Origin: Ophiocordyceps camponoti-saundersi (nom. inval.)
Taxonomy: Eukaryota > Ascomycota > Sordariomycetes > Hypocreales > Ophiocordycipitaceae
Assembly: GCA_003339415.1 (NCBI GenBank)
Contig: PDHQ01000015.1
Coordinates: 296,032-360,031, forward strand
Reading direction: 5' to 3'
DNA: 64,000 bases
Shown: piece by piece, positions 33,000 to 43,151 of the stretch
Layout of the letters: every line of letters begins with the position of its first letter
Numbering within the stretch: the stretch's first letter is position 1
Program-made: the position numbers and the translations under genes
Notes under the pieces: generated by a model
What the model was told of the DNA's origin: nothing
What the model saw: only the letters and a program-made list of their open reading frames with translations
The model's database searches: none

Positions 33000-35800
33000 T
33001 AATAACCCGCGCTACCGTAAACTTAGTATTTTTTTAATTAAGCTTTTTCTTAAGCCTTATACTAGGGAAATTATATAAATTAAGCTAAACTTTATCGCTA
33101 ACTTTAAAGCGCTTAGCCGCTTATCGATTCTTATTAGCTTAGAACTCTTAAGTTTATAAGGATAAAGTATTAATAGCTTAATATAAGTTTATTACTTATT
33201 ATAATTATCTTACGAATTCCTTAGCCTAGCTTTTAGGATTCCTTATTAATAATTACGGAGTATTTAAGTATAATAATATTATTATTAAAGCTTAGAACTT
33301 ATAAGTTACGAAAAATAGCGTTATTCTTATAACTAAGTAGACTCTATTATTTAATATAAGCTAGGCTATAAAAAGCTATTTATCTTAGTTATCCTAATTA
33401 TAAGAGACTACCGCTTAAAGGTAAGCTTATATATCTTAATTAACTTTTTTATATCCTTTATTAGTTTATAAATAGTAAGCTATACTAAGTATTTAATTAA
33501 TCCTATAAAGTTAGTAAAAATAGCTTTAGAATTCGCTTATTTAGTTAGTTTCTCTATTACTTATAATAGTGCTTAGCTATTAGTAAAACCGTATAAAATA
33601 TTAGAGAAACCGCTCTATATAGAGCGGAACGTTTATTAAAGGTATCGGCTTAAGTAAGATCTTTTTACTAAGGTAGTCTTTAATTACTTATAAGTGCTTA
33701 TTTCCGCGTTTTATAAGCGGGAAATCTATTATAAAATCTATTTATATATATTAGTAAACCTAATCTAAAGTAAGTAATAACTTAAAAAGGGTAGCCCGAT
33801 ATTATTTCTAAGCCTTAATCTTACTATAAATATCGTAATTCCTAAGGAATTAATAAATATATTATTATTAAAATAGCTAGAAGAAATCGTAAGTTATAAG
33901 AGCTACTATATTTTTCCTTTTAAGGTAACTAACTAAAGCTAAGTTATAGATTATTTAGATAAGATAATTCCGTAATATATTAAGCGGGGAGGCTAGTACT
34001 TTCTTAAAGTCCTCCGTTATAGTAACCGGGGCTCCTAAAACTTAAAGCTTATTACGGAAACGTAATCTTCTTTTAGCGTTAATATAGTAATCTATAATTT
34101 AAATTTTAAGTTATAGCTTTAAAGGTAGTAAGCGGTCTCCTCTTACTATAGCTTAGTATATTTCCTAGAAAACTAAGTCTTATAATACTATCCTATTCTA
34201 AAGTTCCTAAAGCTTATTATCGGAGAAAACTTAAGTTTCTAATAGAACTAAATGTTATCCTATAAATTTATAGCGTTTTCCGCAGCTATACTAGCGTTTT
34301 ATTATCTATTATTTCCTTCTTCCTCTTTTAAGATATTAGCAAGGTCCCTTAAAGTATCGATTACTATTATTTATAAGTAAAACTATAAGGCTTTTTTAGG
34401 AATTATCTATATAAAGCGGGCATCTTCCTTTTCTATAGTTAAGGGTTTATCCTAATCTTTATAAGAAAGAGCGTCTAGGACCGCGGCTTATTTACCTAGT
34501 CGATAATAAATCTTAAAGTTAAATCGTAATAAGTACTTAGCCTAACGCGCTTATTATTCTAAAAGATACTAGTAAGTTATAAAATACTCTAAGTTTTTAT
34601 AATTAGTAATAATATCGAAGCTATTATAATTACGTAATTTAGCGTGCTACTATTCTAAGTATTTAATAATCGCTAATATCTCTTTATTATATATTAAATA
34701 GTTATATTTAGCTATATTTATTTTTACGGAAAAGAACGCTACTAGTTATTTCTATTTTTCTCGTTCCTAGTAAAAATAACCTTTTATAATATAAGCGCTA
34801 ATATTTACCTCTAAAAATATAGGGTCCCTAAAGTTTTATTTTACTAGTAAAGGGGCTTTTATAAATAAATTCTTAACTTCCTAGAAAGCTTATTCCTAAT
34901 CTAGTCCCTAGACGAATTTTACCCCTTTCTTCGTTAGATTTATTAATAGTTTTATTACTTTAGTAAAATTTATAATAAAAAGTTAGTAGAAATTAGCAAA
35001 ACTTAAGAATCCGCGAAAGCTTTTAAGGGAAGTTAGCGTAGCTTAGTTAATAATTATCTTAATCTTTTCCGGGTTTACTTAAAGCCTAACCTTTACTAAT
35101 ATTATAAATCTTAAGTATTTTACCTTCTTAATTATAAATTCGCACTTATCTAGGTCTAAATAAAGCTTATATTTTTAGAGCTTATAGAGAACTAAGCGTA
35201 CTTTACGGAAATAGTCCTCTTTAATATTATTAGAGTAAATAATAATATCGTTAATATAAGCTAAGTAAAACTTATTAAGATATAGCTAGAGGATACTATT
35301 AGTATATTTTTAAAAAATAGTAAAAGCCCTTATAAATTCGAATAAGGTAACTATTTATTTAAAAAGGCTATATTAGGTCCGAAATACTATTTTCTATTCC
35401 TCTTTTTTAATAATTTATATTTTATAGAAAGCTTATATAATATTTAGCTTTATAAGCTATTAAGATTTAGCTAATAACTAAAAAATATTATTAAGTAAAA
35501 AGAGCGGGTATTTATCTAGGACTATAATTATATTTAGTATATAAAAATCTATATAAAACTATAATCCTCCCCCGGGTTTCTTTACGAAAAGGACTAAGGT
35601 ACTTATAAGCGAGCTACTAAGTTAAATAAAGCTTTTCTAAAAAAGGTCTCGTAATATCTTTTTAAGGATAAGCAGTTCCTCCCTTAATATATTATAAAAG
35701 GGGCCGAATAGAATCTAAAGTTTTTTACTATTTACTTCTTTCTTAAGTAGTATATAGTAATTTATACCTTCTTTATATAAGTTTAACTTATCTACTTCTT
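33000..35800 (-). pseudogene. Degraded pol of the middle gypsy element
   Basis: On the minus strand around 35.13-35.33 kb, read-through translation shows L-A-Y-I-N-D-I-I-I-Y-S (a decayed LAYIDDIIIYS box), then VRLVL, then LYLDLDKCEFIIKKVKYL, the order seen in fungal gypsy reverse transcriptases. RNase H and integrase should lie toward lower coordinates. I did not resolve their limits, so the span is approximate. Confidence 0.65.
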
Positions 35801-36142
35801 ACTTATAAAAAAAAGAAAATATATCGTAGAATTTTATTAAGATCTATTCTTATAGTTAGTTATCTATTAAGGGAATCTTATCTCGTAACGCCTTCTTTAT
35901 ATTTTTAACTCTTACTACTTAGATCTCTAAGTATTTAGTAAGGTCCTTCTTCTAATAGCGTAGTTCCTTCTACCTCCTTTTTACTTCTCTAATAAAAGTT
36001 AAGCTATAAAAGTATATTATATTTAAGATCTTTTTTATTAATTAAAAGTAAGTATTAGTAACCTATACTTATTACTATAAATCTCTATACTATACTTATT
36101 TTTTATAAAAAACTAAGTAAGATTTTATATATTATAGCTAAG

Positions 36143-36223
36143 GCCCTCCTAGCGTAGTAGTTAAGCGTCTAGAGATATTAGTCTCCTATAAGAAAGGCAG
36201 TTAGTTCGAATCCGGCGGAGGGC
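36143..36223 (+). tRNA. tRNA-like head of the SINE-like island (probably not functional)
   Basis: A perfect 7-bp acceptor stem is visible (GCCCTCC at 36143-36149 with GGAGGGC at 36217-36223). The T-loop TTCGAAT is followed by CCGGC, whose partner is GTTAG, RIP-like decay of GCCGG. The D-arm is TAGCGTAGTAGTTAAGCG. An AGAGA/TCTCC stem has only a six-base loop, so the anticodon is not clear; the 81-nt length would need a long variable arm or a relic intron. I read it as a decayed tRNA-derived module, not a working gene. Confidence 0.45.
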
Positions 36224-36375
36224 ACGGGTATTTTTACCCTAACTATACGGCCGGGGTACGGTCCGACCCCGGTATAACCCCGGTAGAAGTAGTAACCTTG
36301 CCAGGCTCCTTTCCTCCCTCGGCAGGAGTAGTAACCTAGCCGAGGCTTAGGTAAGGTAAGGCGCGGGGTAAGGGT
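36143..36375 (+). mobile_element. tRNA-derived SINE-like island
   Basis: A GC-richer island sits inside the AT-rich middle gypsy element. It starts with a tRNA-like head carrying Pol III A-box-like (TAGCGTAGTAG) and B-box-like (GTTCGAATCC) sequences. It continues into a non-tRNA body rich in CCCCGG/GGTA motifs, with paired elements such as CCTCGGCAGG. CA and TG dinucleotides survive here but hardly anywhere around it. Head-plus-body organisation and location inside another element suggest a SINE inserted late, or one too short for efficient RIP. Its 3' end and target duplication are not clear. Confidence 0.55.
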
Positions 36376-38576
36376 ATAATTAGATAATATAGGTTATTAA
36401 AAGAATAGGTCCTTTTTAATAGTAACTATAATCTAGTAATAAAGTATAATTATAAAGTAATATATTTTCGCTATAATATCTGCTAATATATATATTAGAA
36501 CTACTTAGAACTTAGATAAAACGTGCGATAAGAAGTATAAGTACCTCTCGCTTAGGATTAGCGTAACTTCGGATATTTCCTATAATAATTAAGCTTTCCG
36601 ATATAACGTAATTAGCTTATAAGCTAGCCGAATATATTAAGTAAAGGGTTTTTCCTTAGGGCACTTTAGTTTTTCCTCTTTATTAAATAATTATATACTT
36701 AGAAACTTATATAAGTTATTAGAGTAATATAATATATATATATATTATAGCTAAGGCTTATTAAGGATAATCGGGAAATTAAGATTTAATATTACGTATA
36801 CTATAATTAATTAACTAAAGCTATTTATCTTAAGTAAAAGCTAGGCGATACTTAATACTTTTAGTTTACTTATTATTACCCTTTTTACTTATTAAGCTAA
36901 GATTCTTCCTATTAGTATTTATAAATTTTATATTAGCTATAAGTATATTACGGAATAGCTCTTATAGCTTTCGTTAACTAATATATTTATTAGTTTTAAG
37001 TTATTTAAGATTATAGGAATCTTAGTAAATAGGGCTTATAGTTTAAAATAAAAGATATCTTTCTTTTCCTCTATCTATATTACCTTATCTTTTAAGATAC
37101 TATAATATCCTAAAGTTATTCTTTTCCTTAATTATTATTAGAATTATATTCTTTAATTTAAGGTAAGATTTCTATATAGTTAATACGGGTTTCTTTTAAA
37201 GCTTTCTACTATAGCTTTTATAAGGGTTAGAAATTATAGTTATATATAAGGTATATATTTATTCTATACTTAATATAAAAACTTAATATTCTATATTATT
37301 CTAATACTAATCTTTTTACTTATTTAGCTTAAGAAATATTTTATAATACCTAAGTAAGAGTTTTATTATAACCGCTATTTTTTCTTTTTAGCTTTTTCTT
37401 TTTCTTATCTCCTATTATATTTATTAGAATATTTTTATTTATATTCTTTCTTATATTTAGGTTTATAAGAACGCCCCTAGCGCCTCCTAAATATTTATTT
37501 AAGTTAGGTTAGTATTTCTTAGCCGCCTTAAGGAAGCGTAAGGTTTATTTAAAAAATTAAGTAAAACCTTATAAGCGATTAACGAATAGAGAGTATTTAT
37601 AAAATATATCGATAATAATTAGAAAATCTCGAAATATCGGGGAAAGGGCCCTACGTAGCTAAGTTAGTTTTACGGAATTATCCTAACTTATAAATCTAAT
37701 AATAGTTATTAGGACCTTTTCGAACTTAGGAATAAAGTTATTAAATATCTATCTATTATAGTAAATTAAAATCTAAAGCTTATCTTAAGCCTTTTTTTAT
37801 TCTTAAATATTACTAAAAGTTTAATAAAGGTAGTTAAAAAAGTCCTTTAAGTGCCTCTTTTTACTAAAGCTACTAAATTACTAGAAAGCTAATATTTTCT
37901 ATATTTTATCCTTAAGAAAATAGTTTAGGATCTATACTTAAATATAATTTATATTATTAGCTTTACCTTAAAGCTTATCGATATTATATTAGTAAACTAG
38001 CTAGCTTATAAAAAAATAGAAAAAATCTAATAATCTATTTTACTTAAGCTAAGGTTTTCTCTATCTTATAAAAGCTATATTAATCTAAGCTTAGTTAAGC
38101 GTAGCTTTAGTAAAAGTTAGTTTAATAAGGTCCGTTTATAATATTTTCTTAAAAGCGTTTATATACGTAGCTATAAGTTATTTTACGTATTCTACTTCCT
38201 TTATCGCGAGAAAAGTTATAGCTTATTACTAAATAGTAGATTATATTTTTTATAATATAGCTTTTTACTCCGCTTTCTTATTTATAAGAAAAATATTAGC
38301 TTATTCCTTAAAGTGCTATTTTACGTATTTTAAGATTTACTAATAACGTTCCTCCTTATCTTTTATTATATATTATATTACTTATATTTATTATTCTAAC
38401 TACTAAACTTATAGCTCTCGCTACGAGGGGTATTAATATCCGCTAAGGCTAGCTTAAGATTACTAAAGCCTTTCTATTTAGTCTTATAAGTTAGCTATTC
38501 CGATCCGATTTAATTTAATTAATTTATTAATATTAAAGATAAGGGTAGAAGTTTATAAGAAAAAGATATATAATTT

Positions 38577-38876
38577 TATTAAGGGACTAGTTAAAGGGGT
38601 ACTTATTTGCTAAGCTATATATAATTATAATTACGTATAGAGAGCTTCTAAGGAAGCCGCACTTTAGCGTGCTAAATAGCTATATATACCGCTCTTTCCT
38701 TTAGAGCCTATTTGCCTTCCCGTTTAATTATCTTTCCCGTTCCGTTTTATTTAATCCTTCTGCTATAAGCCTCTAAGCCGGATAGCGGTAGCTTTATCGT
38801 TTAATTATAAGGCTAATTTATAAATCTAACGTTTAGGTTTATAACCCGAATATAATATAAGGGCTAGACCTTAATA
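38577..38876 (-). repeat. Middle gypsy element, sense 5' LTR (300 bp)
   Basis: Partner of 20464-20763, followed by the TATAA target copy at 38877-38881. Confidence 0.9.
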
Positions 38877-39899
38877 TATAAGAAAGCTAAAAAAGTTAAT
38901 ATTTTAATTATAAATATTTTATTCTTAAAAAAGGTAAGCTTTATAAAAAAAAATTACTAAAAGTTATATTCTAAGCTACGCTTATTATTAAAAGATTAAT
39001 ATTAATAAAAATAAATAATAATATTAAAAGCTATTATAAAAGCTAAATAAATATATAAATATATAAATTAATAATTATTAGCTATAGCGTTAAATAAGAT
39101 AATATTATATATAATTTAAAGATAAAAGCTATATTTTTAATAATTTAAAGTAATTTATTAAGATTTATAAGAAGATTATTATTAACTTTTTCCGCGCTAC
39201 TAATAGCGGAAACTTTTAGCTTTAAAAGGAAGGAAAAGTTAAGATAAACTTATCTAATAATAATTTAATAATTTTATTATAAGCTTTCTATTACCTTAAT
39301 ATTTAAGCAAATTTAATAAATATAAGCCTTTTTAAAAAAAAAAGCGTTATCGTAAACTTTAAAATAAATTTTCTTATTAAAAAAGAAACTAAAAAGTATA
39401 TTTATTACTTTTATAATTAACTTTAAGTTATTAATATTACTATTATAAATAGTAATTAAATTATAATTAAAATATTTACTATTTTACTATATAAATTATT
39501 AAAGAAAAGCTTAAAGGCTAATTTTACTATTATATATAAGCGCTTTATATATATTAGTAGAAAGAAAGTAACTTTAGCTTATTAGAAAATAGGGATTTTA
39601 ATCGATAAAAATATTATTAAAAGCTTTTTATATAAAGCTTATTAATTTACTAAAGCTAATATTATAATTAGTAAGGATTTACTAATAAAGCTTATAAGAT
39701 TCCTTAATATTATTTTTTAAGATATTATTAAATATAACTTACTAAGAATAGGTAGCACTTACTATTTTATATAAAATTAACGCTTTTATAAGATTTTACT
39801 AAATAATAGCTATTACCTTAAAAAGTTAAGCTTTTAAACTTTTTTATAAATAGGAAAAATAGGTTAATACCTTTTAAGAGGAATTCCTATAGCTATAAT

Positions 39900-42750
39900 A
39901 GCTTTTAATAATATATAAGAGTTTAAAAGTAAGGCGATTAAGGCCTAGGCTTTTTAAGATAGCTTTATTTTATATTATTTAACCTTATATAACTTTTAGC
40001 AAAATAGTTTTATAAAAAAGGCTAGTAAAACGCTTTTAATAATAATAAAAGCTATTTATTTATATATATAGCTTCCTAAAACCTTTTAGCTATATTATAT
40101 ATCGATAATAATATATATTACGAATTTACTACTAATAAAAAGTAAAAAAAGCCCTCTTAAAAGAGTTATAAAAACGCTTAATTTACCTTATAAATATAAT
40201 ATTAGCTACTTATACGCTTAGGGTTATACGGTATATATAATAAAGCTAAAGGAGAAAATTATAAAGTTTAAAAAAATAGCTCCTTAAGCTTAGAAAAGCT
40301 ATTTTATTAATATTAAAAGCTTATATAGCTATATTTTTAAAATATAGCTTCCTAATTAAAAGATTATTATTTAAGTATAAGATATATATTTTATTAATTA
40401 TACCGGTACCCTTACCGTTAAAAAGGACTTATTAGTTAAATTTAAGGCTTATTTAGAAGAAAAAGATATATTTATTAAATTTAAGCTTATTTCTCTTCCT
40501 TTTAAGGATAAAGAGGAAGAGAAAACTTCCTATAGCTAAAATAATAGTAAAAGCTTTTTATAAATTATTATTATATCAAATATTAAAAAATAACCGAGGA
40601 AATATCTAATTACTATAGCTAGATTATTAAATATATTAAATTCGATTATTAAAAAGGAATTTATAAAGCTATTAAAAGAATATTTAAAAACGCTTAAGGG
40701 AGACTTTTTATACCTTCTTATACTAAATCTAATGCTTTATTAAGGTAAAGAGGTATAGCGCTTATTTTTCGAAAAGAATACGCTTTTTTAATTAATTAAG
40801 GAAGCTAATAAAGAAGCTTAACTACTATTAATAGCGCTTCTAACCTTAAATCTCCCTAGTAGCTAAATTAACGCTAATAATTATAATAATCTTAATAAAT
40901 TAGCTAATACCTTATAAAACCTTTAGCTAACTAATTTAATACTTAAAAAATAACTTTCTTAATATTTATATAAGCGTAAGGGGTTAAACCTATCTTTTAT
41001 AATAGTAAAATTAATATAATAACGCTATAAGCGTTATTTAATAAAAGAGATTTATAGCACCGAGCTTATAAGGCGATTAAAAAAGCTTATATAAGCTAAT
41101 TTAGCTATATATAATATTCTTAAGCCGCCTTTGCTATATATTTTTTTTACTAATAAAGATAAATATATTAATTAAGCGCTTATAATAATTCTCTTAGCTT
41201 AAGCGCTTATAATAATTCTCTTAGCTTAAGCGCTTATAATAATTCTCTTAGTTTTAGCTATAAAAACCTTTATAAGTTATACCTTAAGTAATTATTATAT
41301 AGCGAAAAAGCTACTTAAATTCGATAAATAATAAGTGCTTATAATAAAGAAAAAACTTAATAAGCTATATTAAAAAGGCGCTTCAAAACTTATTTTTAAG
41401 CTTTACGATATTAAAACTTTTCCTAAATATTAGGTATATATAAAGAAGCTTATTAAAAATATAAATTTAATAGCGAAAGCTCGCTAAATTATTTATAAAA
41501 ATTATAATTTTATAAACTAGCTTATTAAAGATTTATACGCTATTATAATATATTAATTATTTATATAATCTTCCTTACCCTTATTATAATATAAAACCTT
41601 AAATAAGTAAAATTTAATATTATAAATACTTTTATTAATATTAAATTAAATAAAAATATCTTTATTAAATAATTTTATAGCTTTAAAAATAAATTAAGCT
41701 ATATTTACCGCCTAAAAAGGGCCTTTTATAATTATTATACCTCGCTACGCTAATAGTTTAAGCGTATAGCTAAAAATCTAGCTAATTAAGGGTTTAAACG
41801 CTTTAACTCTAAGCTATATTTTTATTACTATATAAATAATAGTTTTTTAACTTTTTATATAAATAATATTCTCCTTATAATACTAATATAAATATAAATT
41901 AATAATAAGGCTATAATTTTTAATAAATTATATAAAATTAAATACTTAAGAAAGCCTTAAGAATTCCTTAGCTTTAAATTTAATCGTAATTATTAAGCTT
42001 ATATTATCTAAATATATTAAACCTTTTTTACTTATAAGATTCTTAAGCTATTTAATATTAATAATTTAAAGCTTATAAAAACGCTATAGCTTATAAAATA
42101 TATAATTCCTTATAATTAGAAAAAAGCTAAGATAGTGATAAAGATTATAATATAATAAAAATAAATAAATAGCTTTAATTAGCTAGCTTTAAATATAAAG
42201 CTTAATATTATATATAATATTAAGAAATTATTAAAAGTAAATTCTTATCTAATTTATATTTATCTAGCTATAATAAAATACTTTTTCTACTATATATATA
42301 ATACGCTATCTTTTAATATTATATTTAGTAAAGCGATATATAGTAAGGATTTTTAGCTTCGCGTATACTTTAATATATTATTTATAAATAATTAAGTAAC
42401 CCGCGCCTTAATAGCTAAGTTTATTATTTTCCTCGCTAATAGCCTTATTATATAATATTTAAAGCGTTAAATTATTATTATAATTAGTAATATAAAAGCT
42501 AAATTTATAGCCTTTATACTTACTAAGCTTATAATAATTTAGCTTTTTAATATTATTTAAAACGCTAGCTATAAATAAAAAAAGCTTTTAATAATATTTA
42601 CTAATAGCTGAAATATAAAATTAGCTATAATTAATTCGCTTAATAAGGTATATATAAAATATATTAATTTATAATATAAATAAATTATTTAAAAATATTA
42701 AATAAGCTTTTTTAATTTATAATAAATAAATATAAAAGATATAATTATAG
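39900..42750 (+). pseudogene. Degraded pol of the copia element
   Basis: With stops read through, the plus strand at about 40.02-40.20 kb gives the copia integrase order: an I/L-P-K/E-x-F/L-W-like block, YITNLLPxKS-like, then KSPLxRV. It continues to an IWLPN-like block near 40.35 kb. At about 42.46-42.70 kb it gives the copia RNase H order: an S-x-I-KAKFIA-like block for STAEAEYIA, then a FTNSQN-like block for the DNQSA motif, then a KYINL-like block for KHIDI. Limits are approximate. Confidence 0.65.
41174..41254 (+). repeat. Three tandem copies of a 27-bp unit
   Basis: The unit AAGCGCTTATAATAATTCTC plus TTAGCTT occurs three times in tandem; the third copy has one C-to-T change. The unit is a multiple of three, so it would have been an in-frame 9-residue expansion in the copia pol region. 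Confidence 0.9.
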
Positions 42751-42905
42751 ATAGCTTTATAAAAAAGCTATAAGTAAATAAATATTAGTAATTTATACGC
42801 TAATTAAATTTAGCTATATTAAAAATAGAGGTAGCTTTAATAACTTAAAAATTAAGTAATAATATTATAATAGTTATTCTTTAGCCTACCTAACCTTAAG
42901 AGCGG

Positions 42906-43069
42906 TATTATATAATATACCTTATAGTCTAAGCTATAACCTACTTAGGGCTTAAGCCCGGTTAGGTCCGTATATTAGCCACACTAGATTAGTATAAGAG
43001 GGGCACTATTAGCCCACTTAGCCAGAGCATAATAAAGCTAAGCATCTGGATAACCTGCGTGCCTCAATA
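42906..43069 (+). repeat. Copia element right LTR (164 bp)
   Basis: Partner of 19280-19443. Its right half is less RIP-mutated than the left copy (for example CTGCGTGCCTCAATA against TTATATACCTTAATA). It ends directly before the GTATC target copy. Confidence 0.9.
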
Positions 43070-43151
43070 GTATCTACCTACGCTACCTAGGTAGGTACCT
43101 AGGCAGGCAAGTACCTAGTGAATGGAACTGTGGAAGAGAGGCATATGAGCT

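Larger units (their letters stand above)
20464..38876 (-). mobile_element. RIP-degraded Ty3/gypsy retrotransposon (middle nested element)
   Basis: 300-bp LTRs lie at 20464-20763 and 38577-38876, with target duplication TATAA at 20459-20463 and 38877-38881. Removing the innermost element leaves about 8.2 kb. The minus strand carries a degraded gypsy reverse transcriptase around 35.13-35.33 kb: a YxDDIIIYS-type catalytic block followed by a LYLDLDKCEF-type block. On the minus strand a polypurine tract (about 20764-20785, AGGAGAGGGAAGGGACC in sense) abuts the sense 3' LTR. It inserted into the copia element. No intact frame remains. Confidence 0.88.
19280..43069 (+). mobile_element. RIP-degraded Ty1/copia LTR retrotransposon (outermost of three nested elements)
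   Basis: 164-bp LTRs at 19280-19443 and 42906-43069 are flanked by the 5-bp target duplication GTATC (19275-19279 and 43070-43074). The LTR starts TGTTATATAACAC in the left copy. Subtracting the inserted gypsy element leaves about 5.4 kb, normal for copia. The plus strand shows a degraded copia integrase at about 40.0-40.4 kb and an RNase H domain at about 42.46-42.72 kb. A purine tract (AAGAGCGG) abuts the right LTR, confirming plus sense. Every coding frame is broken by TAA/TAG from RIP, so it is dead. It is the oldest insertion because the others lie inside it. Confidence 0.88.

Noticed and set aside
36143..36223. A functional tRNA gene
   Set aside because: The acceptor stem is perfect, but the anticodon loop has only six bases, the T-stem is mismatched, and the locus sits inside a degraded retroelement. 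I kept it as a tRNA-derived module only.
41174..41254. CRISPR-like array
   Set aside because: The 27-bp units are directly tandem without spacers, in a eukaryotic retroelement. It is simple tandem duplication.
19280..43069. Centromere or mitochondrial insertion as explanation of the AT block
   Set aside because: LTR pairs, target duplications and read-through pol motifs account for essentially the whole block as RIP-mutated retroelements. No mitochondrial gene is recognisable.
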